A stretch of DNA of 64,000 bases from Pictodentalium vernedei (taxonomy: Eukaryota > Mollusca > Scaphopoda > Dentaliida > Dentaliidae). The stretch spans positions 184,216,927 to 184,280,926 of the forward strand of contig CM062295.1 of NCBI GenBank assembly GCA_031216915.1, given 5' to 3'. A program made the position numbers and the translations under genes. Positions 10,921-22,050 of this stretch are shown piece after piece. Numbering within the stretch: the stretch's first letter is position 1; the number at the start of each line of letters is the position of its first letter. Under the pieces are notes generated by a model. That model saw nothing but the letters and a program-made list of their open reading frames with translations. It was not told where the DNA came from and searched no databases.

Positions 10921-12325
10921 TTATACGGCCGCTCATATGAGTGGGTCGTATAATGGTATAGCAATGTCTGTCCGTCTCTGTGTGTCTGTCTGTCCATCCG
11001 TCCGTCCGTCCGCCTGTCCGTCCGTGAACTTTTGTTTGTCCACTCGATAACTTTAAAACAATACATCCAACAAATACTGTTTCTTTATGGTTGATTAGTC
11101 ATGACTAGAGGATGGTTCCTTTCGATAACCAGCATTCTGCCATATCCAATTATGGCCACCATTGCAGCCATTTTGGATTTTCAGGGTCTTTTGCTTGTCC
11201 ACGTGATAACTTGAAAACTATAGATCCAACAGATACTGCTTTTTTATGGTTGATTAAGCATGACTAGAGGATTATTCCTTTCGATAACCAGCATTCTGGC
11301 ATATCCAATATGGCCACCATTTTGGATTTTCAGGGACTTTTGTTTGTTCATTTGATAATCCAACAGATACTGTTTTTTATGGTTAATTAGTCATGACTAG
11401 AGGATGGTTCCTTTCGATTACCAGCATCAATGTCCATCTGTCTCTGTCTGTCTGTCTCTCCATCCATCCATCTGTCCATCCATCTGTCCGTCTGTTAACT
11501 TTTGTTTGTCCATGCTATAACTTGAAGACAATACAAAGGTTTTTTATGGTTGATTAGTCATGACTAGATGGTTCCTTTCGATAACCAGCATCAATGACCA
11601 TCCGTCCGTCTGTCTGTCGTCTGTCCATCCGTCCGTCTGTCTGTCATCCGTCCATCCATCCTTCTGTCCATCTGTCTGTCCGGGCAATAATACAGGACTT
11701 ATGAGTTGTTTTTTTTTTGCCCGGACAGGCATTATGAGCTTATTTCCAGATTATGACCTTACGTACAAATATTATGAGGTTAATGTCTAAAATGAGACTT
11801 ATGAGGCAAGAATCGATTTGTATCGATTTTTCGTGGTTTATGTTAAGCTTTATGGTCAATTAATGGCTGGAGTTAGCATTGCCCCCTCTTCAGGTTTATC
11901 TTGGGGGATCCAACCATGTCTATTGTGAAGAAATGACGTTTTAGTGGTTTGAACGTCTTAAAATGATCAATTTTTCTCTAAAAAATTAAGTCCACAAACT
12001 CTGTTTTCCTGCATGTCCGTCCATCCATCCATCCGCCTGTCCATCTGACAGTCTGTTAACTTTTGTTTGTCCAAGTGATAACTTGAAAATAATATATCCA
12101 ACAGATGCTGTTTTTTTTATGGTTGATTAGTCATGACTAGAGGATGGTTCCTTTCGTTAACCAGCATTCTGGCATATCCAATATGGACACCATGGCAGCC
12201 ATCTTGGATTTTCAAGGACTTCTGATTGTCCATGCGACAACTTGTTTTATGGTTGATTAGTCATGTCTAGCGCAATTTCTTCATAGGCGGCCATAGATTG
12301 ATCCACCGTCTGGCAGTGCACTTGT
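10921..12325 (+). repeat. foldback/array element B, copy 2
   Basis: It starts TATACGGCCGCTCATATGAG and has long (GTCC/GTCT/ATCC)n tracts at 10966-11030, 11429-11495, 11600-11680 and 12014-12050. Units have the ATGGTTGATTAGTCATGACT word. It ends CATAGGCGGCCATAGATTG, ATCCACCGTCTGGCAG and TGCACTTGTTT, a second foldback (GGCGG / CCGCC type). An unrelated stretch at 11690-11990 interrupts it. Confidence 0.7.
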
Positions 12326-12328
12326 TTA

Positions 12329-12676
12329 TCTATTTATTGGGTTTTAACACTTTTGACAGCCAGGGTCACCTCGTGTATGACAGTTTTTACGGGTGGCGGA
12401 AGCCGGAGTACCCAGAGAGAACCACCGAGCAATGGCAAGCAACTGTCAGGCTCCCCAACATACTAACTCCACACAAGCAGGGTTAGCATTGGCTGAAGAC
12501 AGGTGCACCATCGATGTGCAGTACGCCTTAGTACACAAGGCCACCGTGCCCCACGTGGGCAATGGGGGTGTAGTGTCTTGCCCAAGCACACATTGCGGTT
12601 GCTGCAGGTGGGATTCAAACCAAGGACCTCTCTGCTTGCAGCCTGTATCTCTGCCTACTCAGCCACCGCGCCCCCT
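12329..12676 (-). mobile_element. tRNA-derived SINE, nearly complete, minus strand
   Basis: Read on the minus strand it starts GGGGGCGCGGTGGCTGAGTA, has an A box (TGGCTGAGTAGGCAGAG) and a near-perfect B box (GGTTTGAATCC), then a conserved body (TTGGGCAAGACACTACACC-like, CCACGTGGGGCAC, AACCCTGCTTGTGTGGAGT). It ends AACACTTTTGACAGCC in the plus sense and a short AATAAATAG tail. The boxes mark an internal RNA polymerase III promoter. It was inserted at the 3' end of element B. Confidence 0.85.
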
Positions 12677-12829
12677 TATTCAATTGTTAATTGCAAAAAA
12701 TAAATATAACCACATTGTGAATTTGTCTGAATTGTCAACAGTGTACCTTGTCGGCTACCCAATGTATCGCCCAAATTTTTCACACGATAATTGGATAATC
12801 TATCCTATTGATGTATAAGACAGACTCTT

Positions 12830-13110
12830 AATTTGGGTGCTTTTATTGGTGGGGGGGGATGGGGATGGAGGGGAGTCGGGACTTACTCACTGACCCTGGC
12901 TAATCATGTGCGCCCAAATTTTAACTTGGTGCAGTATGAGGAATATTCAAAAATCTACTTCAGATCCACCATGCAGAATTTTTTTGTATTTGTTATATAG
13001 CATTACTATGACTCCTAGCTTTAAGTTTGTTCAGTGTTGTGCCTGATTGATTTTCGTAAGCACCAGAAGGGTTGGAAATTAACACCAAACCCAGTGCAGT
13101 ATTTACTATT
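12830..13110 (+). repeat. array-type E fragment
   Basis: It contains CCCAAATTTTAACTTGGTGC, AGTATGAGGAATATTC and TTCAGATCCACCATGCAGAA, all monomer words of element E. No termini are retained. Confidence 0.5.
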
Positions 13111-13350
13111 TGTTAAAACAAATTCTGCCCACACATGACACAGCTGCTATAGTCAACACCAATTAGATGTAAATGTGGATGGATAAGATTATTGTTGGTG
13201 CTTTTTTTTTCTTTACTTTGAAATAAGTTTTGAAGAGTTTTGAGTGATTTTATGCAAAAACAATAACACCCAAAAAACCCTCCCACCCCCTCCCCTAGCT
13301 AAATTAGATTAACATGTAGATACTCGATGTGACCTTAAATTTTTCCTGAA

Positions 13351-13812
13351 CTCTTTATCCAGCATAACAGCCAAAACAGCCAGTGCTGTTCACAAAAATC
13401 ACTATTCAGTTTTCATTGTCCAAAACATCGATTACAACCCTCAATGGAACAAGCTTGTGTGAGGGGTCATACAGTACAAGTCAAAATAAGTTGTAGCATA
13501 ACCGCAATAGACTAAGTATACTGCTGCTCCTGCACAGATAAGATCTGAATGTGACAGCATTTTCTGGAAAGCTCTCAATGAAAACTGAATTGTGATTTTT
13601 GTGAACAGCACTGGCCAATTTGGCCGTTTCCAGAAAATGATGCCAGCTTCTGGTCTTATCAGTGTAGGAAGAAAAAGATACATAGTTTATAGTGGTTATC
13701 CTACAACTTATTTTGACTTGTACTGTAAGCTATGTTTTTGATGCAAAAATGAGTTCTCCAAGAATTTTGTTTGCAAAGTGTTGTCAGCCTTTCGCATTAA
13801 GTAAAGGGTTAA
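13351..13812. mobile_element. piggyBac-like MITE H, composite copy
   Basis: The left end CTCTTTATCCAGCATAACAG is a decayed CCCTTTACCCAA end, and the right end is GCATTAAGTAAAGGGTTAA, finishing in the TTAA target at 13809-13812. The core has CCCTCAATGGAACAAGCTTG and GAGGGGTCATA. A second, inverted partial copy lies inside (TGATTTTTGTGAACAGCACT at about 13590 is the inverse of the text near 13390). Confidence 0.6.
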
Positions 13813-14132
13813 ACAACTTTCTCAGGTGAGCAATTCAAGACTCTTGGGGCCTCTTGTTACAAATCTAAACATCGCTCTTCGAGTGGAACAATGTGTCTTG
13901 TTCCCCTCGAGAGACAAGTTGGGTAAAGGGTAGACAGAATTTGCAGAAACAAATTTTCATACTGCCATATAGTCATTTTGCATTTTTCAGTTCTTTTGAA
14001 AAAATATTAAAGTTTCTAAGAATGGATTTTATCTGTTTTATAGATCTTGTATGTATATCTCTCAAAGAGATTATCTAGTAATGTGGTCTTTATACATGCC
14101 CCAATAATCATTTGTTTTCTTTTCGTTTTCAG

Positions 14133-14253
14133 TGATATAGATCTGGTTGTATTTGGCAGGTGGGATTCCATCCCACTGTGGACATTGAAAAAGGCACTAC
14201 TTGATAAAGGAATTGCTGACGCATCAAACCTTAAAGTTCTTGATAAAGCATCC
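14133..14253 (+). CDS. TENT4: TENT4-like poly(A) polymerase, exon with DxD metal motif
   Basis: The exon opens with the third base of a split serine codon and then reads DIDLVVFGRWDSIPLW, continuing to KVLDKAS. The two aspartates of DID are the first two of the three metal-binding catalytic residues of the family. The acceptor is TTTCAG ending at 14132 and the donor is GTAAGT at 14254. The 3' junction is phase 0. The text after the motif is close to the animal PAPD5/7 pattern, so this looks like a functional exon. Confidence 0.92.
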
Positions 14254-14394
14254 GTAAGTGTCATGTTTCCTGCTCATTATATCAAAATACACTATAGAAC
14301 ATATTACGACATGCATCTGTTGAAGGTGTCATTAAAACCCATTGAATGAACAAACAATATGAAGACCACACATTCATTTCCTGCTTTGGGTGGA

Positions 14395-14893
14395 TTGTGT
14401 TTATATGCCACCGCTTTAGCGTGGGTATATAGGAATCCTTGTGTCCATCGCACTGTCCATGCATCCATTTGTCCATCCCAAAGATTTATCTGCAAATACT
14501 CCTCCCACTTTCAATCGGATACTATTATTTTGTACATGTATGATGAATAACCGTGATATGAACTTGTGCATATCATTAACGTCATGTTGCTGCACTTTAT
14601 TTTTCAAGAGTTATTGCCCTTATTCCTTGCAATTTTTGAACAAGTCTATCTCAAATTTTTTCCCCACTGGAACCCCAGGAAGTGAAGCGGTGCGGTAAAC
14701 AGGCTCTGTTTTACTGGTAAAATAGGACCCAGTCACCAATGCTTTGGAGGTGCAGACCCTCTCTAAAATGGGCAACATGGCTTATTAACGCTCACCCCCG
14801 GTCTTGAGTTGATTTTTTGTATGATTAATAACCGTGATATGAATTAGTGCATATTGGTATGCCATGTTGCAGCACCTTATTTTTCAAGAGTTA
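14395..14893 (+). repeat. repeat M, left part
   Basis: It opens with TGCCACCGCTTTAGCGTGGG and TATATAGGAATCC, then GTCCATCGCACTGTCCATGC. Two units share ATAACCGTGATATGAA and CACTTTATTTTTCAAGAGTTA (near 14550 and 14830). It is interrupted at 14893/14894 by the large GGCC-ended element and resumes at 20503. Confidence 0.6.
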
Positions 14894-14933
14894 GGCCCCA
14901 CAAAGTAGATCTTCTGTTTCTCAGGCCATTTTT

Positions 14934-15541
14934 AGATTAACTTGACAAAGTCAAGATAAGCTATTGCCATCACGCTTGCGGAAGTCTGTTAGTCTGTGAG
15001 TCTGTTCTCATTTTCCTTTAGCACAGGCTACACCCCGTAGTTCTTGTCCGATCGTCACAAAATTTCATATGTAGGTTTGAGGTCATATCTAGATAAGGAT
15101 TTCATTATAACTTGGTAGGATGACCCGGTATAATGTCAAGATGAGGATGTCCCCATTTGGTTTTTGGTTGCGATCGGTCAACTGTGATGGCTACACAGGC
15201 CTGAAGCCCGAAAACCATTAGCACAGTCTACAGGCCGTATTTATGAAGCGATTTTATTGTAACTTGACAAGATGACTCATTTTGGAATAATTTCACTGTA
15301 ACTTTGGTTGACATATATTAACTGTGAGGGCCACATCAACACACCCCTCAATTCTTTGGTAAAATCTCAGCTCAAATTATTTTTATTGAAAAGGTAAAAT
15401 GCAGGGAACAGAAATGAACGTATTCTCAATTATCACAATTCAGTCTTATTTCGTAATCCTTTCATAAACATTGAACATTATCCTTTTCATCAAACACAAC
15501 ACACAGTCAATTTAAGCTACAGTGTCATTGACACTTTCATT
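14934..15541 (+). repeat. foldback/array element A, copy 2 (short)
   Basis: It starts AGATTAACTTGACAAAGTCA and ends TACAGTGTCATTGACACTTT followed by CATT. It contains two or three 144-bp monomers and the shared 3' unique region (CATTGAACATTATCCTTTTC). It sits just inside the left TIR of the GGCC-ended element, in a T run. Confidence 0.8.
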
Positions 15542-15766
15542 TGTAAAATTGCATTCAGGCAGGCAGTTTTTAGATCATCTCGACAAAGTCAAGCTGAGCT
15601 GATCTCAACGCTCGCCGTCAGGCGTCCATCAACGCCATGTCTTGGTCTTCTCCTCCAAAGCCACTGGGCCAATTCAAGTTAAAGTTTGTGTGAGTGATGG
15701 TCCAAAGGGGCATTTCATTTTTGTTCAACTCAACATGCCCAGCCCCATAGGGAGTGGGGGAAAATC

Positions 15767-16552
15767 AGGCTTGGCAATTTCAGGAGAGCGATTTTTTAGC
15801 TCTCCTTACTGCCCTCCTGAAAGAATTAAGGAGAGCGAAAAATTGCCCTCCTAAATATTTTGGTCAGAGATGATTAAGATTACATGCATTATGCTCACAT
15901 TAAATTTTTGTTGTAAAGCAAAAATGTAATTTCACTTCGAAGTCACATAACATCACGTAATTTCATTTTGAAAGTGGTTTAGTGGTAAAAGGTAATGTCT
16001 GCAACCATACCCAAACACAGTTGCAATCATTTGAAGCAAAATGGGTCACTGCAATATTTTTTTTTTCTGTCAGTTTCAAGTTCAACAACTGACATCACAG
16101 TTTGAGGGGTAATTATTCAAGGAATATTGACACTATAATATACTACCATTACTACTATCCTGTCACTTGAAGCACTTGCACCAGGATGTGACTGTAGATT
16201 CAAGCAGACCTGTTGTCCAAGAAAGTCATACGCCTACCACTACCACCTTCAACCCCCTTAGGGGGTTGAAGGTGGTAGTGGTAGGCGTATGACTTTCTTG
16301 GACAACAGGTCTGGGTACACACACATGTCTTGTCAAGTGTGTGTTCGGTTGTTGAGTGAGACATCTAGATGTCTGAGAGATTTCGCTTTACCTTAGTAAA
16401 GTTAATAAAATCACTGATGTAGTCTGTTGGTTTCAGTTTCAATGAGTTCGTTCAACTGGATACTCAAAATGCTGTGTAAAGCTAATTGCTCTCCTAAGCT
16501 GATTGAGGAGAGCGATGTTTTGCCCTCCTGCATTTTTCAGAATGCCAGGCCT
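15767..16552. mobile_element. hAT-like MITE T, copy 2, with perfect palindrome
   Basis: The ends are AGGCTTGGCAATTTCAGGAG and, inverted, AGGCCTGGCATTCTGAAAAA. Flanking octamers GGAAAATC (15759-15766) and GGAAAATG (16553-16560) match at 7 of 8 positions, the target duplication length typical of hAT elements. Inner terminal text AGAGCGAT...GCCCTCCTG is repeated at both ends. No transposase. The related copy at 25629 shares these ends. Confidence 0.75.
16206..16312. repeat. 107-bp perfect palindrome
   Basis: Arms of 53 bases (16206-16258 and 16260-16312) are exact reverse complements around the single base at 16259. The outer ends read AGACCTGTTGTCC and GGACAACAGGTCT; the centre is CCCCCTTAGGGGG. 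Such an exact loop-free palindrome is rare and could be a young foldback or an assembly/library artefact. Confidence 0.95.
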
Positions 16553-18171
16553 GGAAAATGCTCCAAAATATTTTAAAAATCTTCTCAAGAACCAGTGTGT
16601 ACAGTGACTTGATATTTGCTATGGAGCTTCCATATGAGGTGTAGAATCAAGTTTGTTCAAAGGAAGTTTGTGAAGGTATATTTGGCTTTGTAATAGGAGG
16701 GGTAAGATTTTTGGCCCCGCCCCAAATTTCTATTTCCTGAACCGATGGTCCGGTATGAACCAAATTTGGTTTGTGGTATTATTGGGTCATAAGAGCTTGA
16801 CCCATGCAAAAAAAAAAAAAATTCTTGCATCCCCATGGGAACCCTGAGAGCTAAAAATAGACATATTTTCAAACGCCCATATTTCCCAAACCACACGGAA
16901 CAGAGAGCTGTTATTTGGTACGAAGTATCCTTAGGACCAGTAGAATTGAATGGTAAAAAAAATTGCTATAGGTTATGTTTGGGTGTTCTGTATGTAATGG
17001 GCATCGAAAAAATGCTGAGTCAGCATATTTGCAAAAAATTTTAAAAATCTTTTCTCCAGAACCAATCATCAGAATCTTTTGATATTTGGTATACAGCATT
17101 CATAGGGGGGTCAGATAAAAGTTTGTTGAAATAAAGCTCATTGGTTCATATTTGAGCTCTCTACAGGAGCCCAAAGTTTTAACATAGGGTAATATGGGGA
17201 ATATTCTTTAAAAATCTTCTTCTTCAGAACCACCAGTCAGAATCTTTTAATGTTTGGTCAGAATCTTTTAATGTTAACATCATTGTTATGAGGGTCAGAT
17301 TCAAGATTGTTCAAACCAAGTCCCTAGGTTAATATTTGGGCTTCCTATGGAAGCCCAAATTTTATCTTTGTTCAATATGGAGGGTAATTTAAAAAAATCT
17401 TCTTCTTCAGATCCACCAGTCAGAATGCTTTGATATTTGGTATGCAACATCTCTAAGGGGGTCAGATTAAAATTTGTTAAATCAGATCCCTAGGTATATA
17501 TTTGGGCTCACTATGGTAGCCCAAATTTTTACTTAGTGCAATACGAGGAAATTTCTTTAAAAATCTTCTTCTTCAGATCCACCAGTCAGAATGCTTTCAT
17601 ATTTGGTATACAACATCTCTAGGGGGGTGGGGGGGGGGGGGGCAGATTACAGGTTCACTCGTCAGAATGCTTTCACATTTGGTATACAACATCTCTAGGG
17701 GGGGTCAGATTCAAGTTTGTTCAATCCGGATCCATAGGTTAATATTTGGGCTTGCTATGGTAGCCCAAATTTGAACTTAGTACAATTCAAAGAAATTTCT
17801 ATACAATTTCTCTTTTTCAGATCCAACAGTCAGAATGCTTTCATATTTGGTACACAACATCTCTAGGGAAGTCTGATTCAACTGTGTTCAAATCAAGCGC
17901 CTGGGTTAATATTTGGGCTCTCTATGGGAGCCGGAATTGGCCATTTTGCTGAAGAATTAAACATTTTGTATTCAGTACCCTCTAGAGGTGTGTAACTAAA
18001 ATTAATCCACATACCCCGTGGGAACCCCGAGAAGTGAAGCAGTGCTTGTTTACTGTGGTAAACAAGCTCTGTTTCACTGGTAAAATAGGACCCAGTCACT
18101 AATGCTTGGGGTGGAAGTCCTCTAAAATAGGCAACATGGGGTATAAACGATTGACTGACCTTGACTTTATT

Positions 18172-19870
18172 AGCTCACCTGACTGAAAGTCAGGGTGAGC
18201 TTTTCTTATCACTTTTCGTCCGTCGTCCATTGTCTGTCGTCCGTCGTCCTGCGTGAAGGTGGTGTTTGAGCCTCTTCCTCCTAAACCACTGGCCACATTT
18301 TAATTAAATTTCATGTAAGTAGTGGTTATATAGGGGCATTTTGATTTTTATGCAAATTAGGTTTCGGCTCATATTGAGCAGAGGTGTGGGGAAAAAATGG
18401 CCAAATTTTTTGAAAAGCTTCTTCTAATGAACCACCAGTAGCAGAGGCTTGATATATGGTATACAGAGTCCTTTTGAGGTTTAGAATCAAGTTTGTTCAA
18501 GAGAAGTTTGTCGGGCATTATTTGGCTTCGTTATGGGAGGGGCAAGAATTTTTGCCACTCCCAAAATTTCTATTTTCCAAACAGAGAGGCAGATTTGAAC
18601 CAAATTTGATATGAGGGCTTATTGGGTCATAAGTACTTAATTTATGCCCAAATTTTTATTCCTGTCGCCCCCATGGGAACTGCAGGAGCTAAAAATAGAA
18701 AAAATTAAAATGCCCATATCTCCAAAACTACATGGCACTGAGAATTCTTATTTGGTGTGAAGCTTCCTTAGGACCAACAGAATGGAATGGTAAAAAAAAA
18801 ATGCTGAGTCAGCATTTTTTAACACTGTGGGTAATGGGAAAAACATGTAAGACTACTTTTCTCCCAAACCACTGCTCGAAAAGCTTTCAAATTTCACATA
18901 TAACATCTTTGGAAGATTGTTTCACATGTATTGAAATCAATTCCCTGGGTCCATATTTGGGCTCTCTATGGGAGCCCAAATGTTTTAATTCGTGCAGTAT
19001 GAGGAATATTCTTTAAAAATCTTCTTCTTCAGATCTAGCAATAAGAATGTTTTGATATTTGGTATGCAGCATCCTTAGGGGGGTGAGATTCAAGTTTGTT
19101 CAAACCAAGTCCCTGGGTTCATATTTTTTTACCAAAATCCGGAAATTTTTTTTTGTTTTTTATGCGTTTCTGTCAATTATAAGACAAAAATTTTTTTTTT
19201 TTTTACACCGAAACTTTTGGGTCCGGGTGGGACTTCGAAAATTTTGGACCAAAATCCGGAATTTTTTTTTTGTTTTTTATGCATTTCAGTGAATTTTAAG
19301 ACAAAAAAAATTTTTTTTTTACACTGAAAATTTGGGTCCGGTGGGACTTGGAAAATTTTTGACCAAAATCCAGAAATTTTTTTTTGTTTTTTATGCGTTT
19401 CAGTCAATGATAAGACAAAAAAATTTTTTTTTTTTTTTACACTGAAACTTTTGAGTCCGGAGGGGACTTCAAAAATTTTGAACCAAAATCCGTAATTTTT
19501 TTGTGATTTTTATGCATTTCAGTGACAAAAAAATTTTTTTTTTTTACACTGAAAATTTGGGGTCCGGGTGGGAAATTAGTTTTTTTGTTTTTTATGCGTT
19601 TTAAGAAGAAAAAAAAAATTTAGGCTGAAAGTATTTTGTTTGGGAAAAAAAATCTGTTTTTATGCGTTTATCTCAATTTGGGGACGTAAAAGTGCAGGAA
19701 CTGAAAATAGAAGGAAAATCCTGTGTATTGTGTGGGCACAATTGCTTCATCCAGTTGGTATATGCTTTTCTTAGGAGGGGCATATGCAGCTTATTCAAGT
19801 CAAGTCCCTGGTTTGATATTTAGACTACCATGTCAGGTGAGCGCCCTCAGGCCCCCTGGGGCCTCTTGTC
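18172..19870 (+). repeat. array-type E element, complete termini
   Basis: The start is TTAGCTCACCTGACTGAAAG, TCAGGGTGAGCT (foldback), then TTTTCGTCCGTCGTCCATTG. The end is TGTCAGGTGAGCGCCCTCAG, GCCCCCTGGGGCCTC, the inverse of the start plus a second hairpin. Internal monomers are as in the previous E copy. A T-rich 115-bp array (19127-19660) interrupts the right half. Confidence 0.75.
19127..19660. repeat. T-rich tandem array, 112-123-bp units
   Basis: Units start with ACCAAAATCCGGAAATT-type text near 19130, 19250, 19362 and 19481. Each has two T homopolymers of 8-16 bases, TATGCGTTTCAGTCAATTA, AAGACAAAAA and ACACTGAAACTTTTGGGTCC, then GGTGGGACTT. The copies differ in the homopolymers. It is not found elsewhere in the window. 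Confidence 0.8.
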
Positions 19871-19948
19871 TTCATGTTGTGGTCATGATTAGCCATTATG
19901 CAGAAGTATGTGACCTTAAACAACAATAAATCATTAAATAAATAAATT
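19868..19948 (+). mobile_element. SINE fragment, 3' end
   Basis: CATGTTGTGGTCATGATTAG, CCATTATGCAGAAGTATG and TGACCTTAAACAACAATAAA match the 3' end of the SINE at 31331. A degenerate AAT-rich tail follows. It was inserted at the end of the E element. Confidence 0.7.
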
Positions 19949-20284
19949 AATCCACATAGGTTGTATCAAGGGGCTTCATAGGGGAGGTTTACATTTTACT
20001 TTATGATCAACTGAAGAAAAGGTATGATGCCCAGATTATTTTTGTCACTCCTGAGGGACTCAAGGATTGACAGTGTAGCCTGTGGAAATGGCTTGCTGAA
20101 TGTAGACTCATTCTTGGACTCTGTTTAAATTGTGTTCTGTTCAAGATGAGCGTTTCAGGCCCTGTGGGGCCTCGTGTTTATTTCTGTAATTATTTCTTTG
20201 CCATCAAAAGTTCATGTTCTTGTTTTGTTTTATGTTTTAGGCCTCATAATCTACAGAATAGCATGGGTGGTGGTGTATTTCGCC

Positions 20285-20345
20285 CCTTGAGTGCATGAAG
20301 GCTTTGCAATGCTAAAGCATTGCAAAGCCTTGTTGCACTAAAGCG
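20285..20345. repeat. foldback MITE N, copy 1
   Basis: Perfect hairpin with arms AAGGCTTTGCAATGCT (20298-20313) and AGCATTGCAAAGCCTT (20316-20331), flanked by CCCCTTGAGTGCA and GTTGCACTAAAG. The copy at 30075-30150 shares the CCCTTGAGTGCAACAAGGC outer arms. Confidence 0.75.
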
Positions 20346-20502
20346 ACACATTTATCAGTTTAATTAACTTGGGTAAAATATCAGACATAAACCATTGAAT
20401 TTGTACTTTAAAGTTTGCATTGGTTATAAAAAGAGAGCATACGGCAGCCAAAAGGACCACAGGGAAGGGCCTGAGAAACAGATTTTTAACTTTTTTAGGC
20501 CC

Positions 20503-20790
20503 TATTGCTCTTCATAATTTAGATGGTTGAAAAAGTCCCATTTCGAACTTCTATCTGCAACTGGTCTCTCACATTCTTTCGGATACTTTTGATATTTTGT
20601 ATGATAACCGTGATATAAATTTGCACAAATCATTATGTGATGTTGTTGCACCTTATTTTTGAAGAGTTATACCCCCTTTTCACGTACATTATTCACTTAT
20701 ATTATTAAACAAGTCTTTTATGACTCTATCTGCAACTAGTCTCAAAATTTTAATCTGAATGGTTCTATTATTTCATATACTGAGCAACCA
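20503..20790 (+). repeat. repeat M, right part
   Basis: It resumes with TATTGCTCTTCATAATT and contains ATAACCGTGATATAAATTTG, GCACCTTATTTTTGAAGAGT and TGCAACTAGTCTC, matching 14540-14890. The two halves were parted by the GGCC-ended element. Confidence 0.55.
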
Positions 20791-20884
20791 TGATTAGAAC
20801 ACACATACCTTGTTGCCATTGGCAAGTTTGTGGACAGGGTTGAGGAGGTGGCAGGGGTATCTTTTTTTTGTCATCCTGAGATAA

Positions 20885-21277
<393 letters not shown>

Positions 21278-21484
21278 TAACTGACTGTTCTTTGAAATGT
21301 TTGGCATTTTTATTGTTTTATACATTTTATGGACAAAAATGTATAAATGTATAATTTTGAAATTTTCTCTAATTTCATCTGAAGATGTAGTCAAGTCCTT
21401 TAGATTTGAAAAACCTATGCACATGCTAAAACTTACCTCTGGAATTAATTTGGCATGCATAATTATTGCTGAGGGAGCTAATTT

Positions 21485-21732
21485 TTAACCATTTACACAA
21501 TATGACGGCTAAAAACGGTCAGTGCAATTCACAAAAATTACAATTCAATTTTCATTATTTTTAAATTTTTTGGCTCAAAACCATAGCTTTTGACCCCTCA
21601 TCGGAACAAGCTCATTGAGCTGGTTCCAATGAGAGTTCATGTGCTATATTTTCGACCCCAAAACTGAAAATTAGTTATTCAAGAATTTTGTTTGCAAGTG
21701 TCGTCTGAATTTATTGTTAGGTAAAGGGTTAA
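21485..21732. mobile_element. piggyBac-like MITE H, copy 2
   Basis: A 248-bp element bounded by TTAA at 21485-21488 and 21729-21732. The ends are TTAACCATTTACACAA and, inverted, TTAACCCTTTACCTAACAAT. Core text CCCCTCATCGGAACAAGCTC faces an inverted partner (GAGCTGGTTCCAATGAGAG). TTAA plus a CCC start is the piggyBac signature. Confidence 0.75.
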
Positions 21733-21798
21733 TTAGGGTTCAGATCAGTTGATCTAGAAGAAATCTGAGAAAGAAGTAATATCGGTGTGTTTTGTTCT

Positions 21799-22050
21799 CA
21801 ACCTTTTTACCTAACGAATCGGATGCGTCTGCCCACGTAAGTTACATAGTGAGTTGAAAACAAGTTTGGTTAAAAGAAAAATTCATTAAAACCATATCCT
21901 GTCATGATGATGTTAACCCCTCATTAGAACGAACTTGTTGAACTCGATTCATTGAGGATCAGTTGATATGGTTTTGTCAAAATATTGTGAAAATTAAAAA
22001 AAAAAAGATTTTACAAAGTTTGATATCGCGTGTACGTTTGGTAAAGGAAA
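21799..22050. mobile_element. piggyBac-like MITE H, copy 3 (degenerate)
   Basis: The left end is CAACCTTTTTACCTAACG and the right end, inverted, TTTCCTTTACCAAACG. The inner region has AACCATATCCTGTCATGATG and, inverted, AACCATATCAACTGATCC, around CCCCTCATTAGAACGAACTT. The TTAA targets are no longer intact. Confidence 0.6.

Larger units (their letters stand above)
15562..18130 (+). repeat. array-type E element, interrupted by a MITE
   Basis: The start is AGATCATCTCGACAAAGTCA, AGCTGAGCTGATCTC. Monomers of about 170-180 bp carry CTTCAGATCCACCAGTCAGA, TTTGGTATACAACATCTCTA, GGGTCAGATTCAAGTTTGTT, ATTTGGGCTCTCTATGGGAG. Units are evident near 17050, 17215, 17395, 17565, 17655 and 17810. A MITE at 15767-16552 splits the left part. 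Confidence 0.7.
14894..20502. mobile_element. large TA-target DNA element with GGCC termini (R')
   Basis: The left end reads GGCCCCACAAAGTAGATCTT, CTGTTTCTCAGGCC. The right end, inverted, reads GGGCCTAAAAAAGTTAAAAA, TCTGTTTCTCAGGCCC. The flanks are TTA on the left and TATTGC on the right, and together restore the repeat M phrase AAGAGTTATTGCC, so the target is TA. Now 5.6 kb because other elements have landed inside (A copy 2, E arrays, a hAT-like MITE). No transposase is visible. The TIRs match those of the smaller element at 35022. Confidence 0.65.

Noticed and set aside
12298..12818. Overlapping plus-strand open frames in 12.3-12.8 kb
   Set aside because: They are the antisense of the minus-strand SINE.
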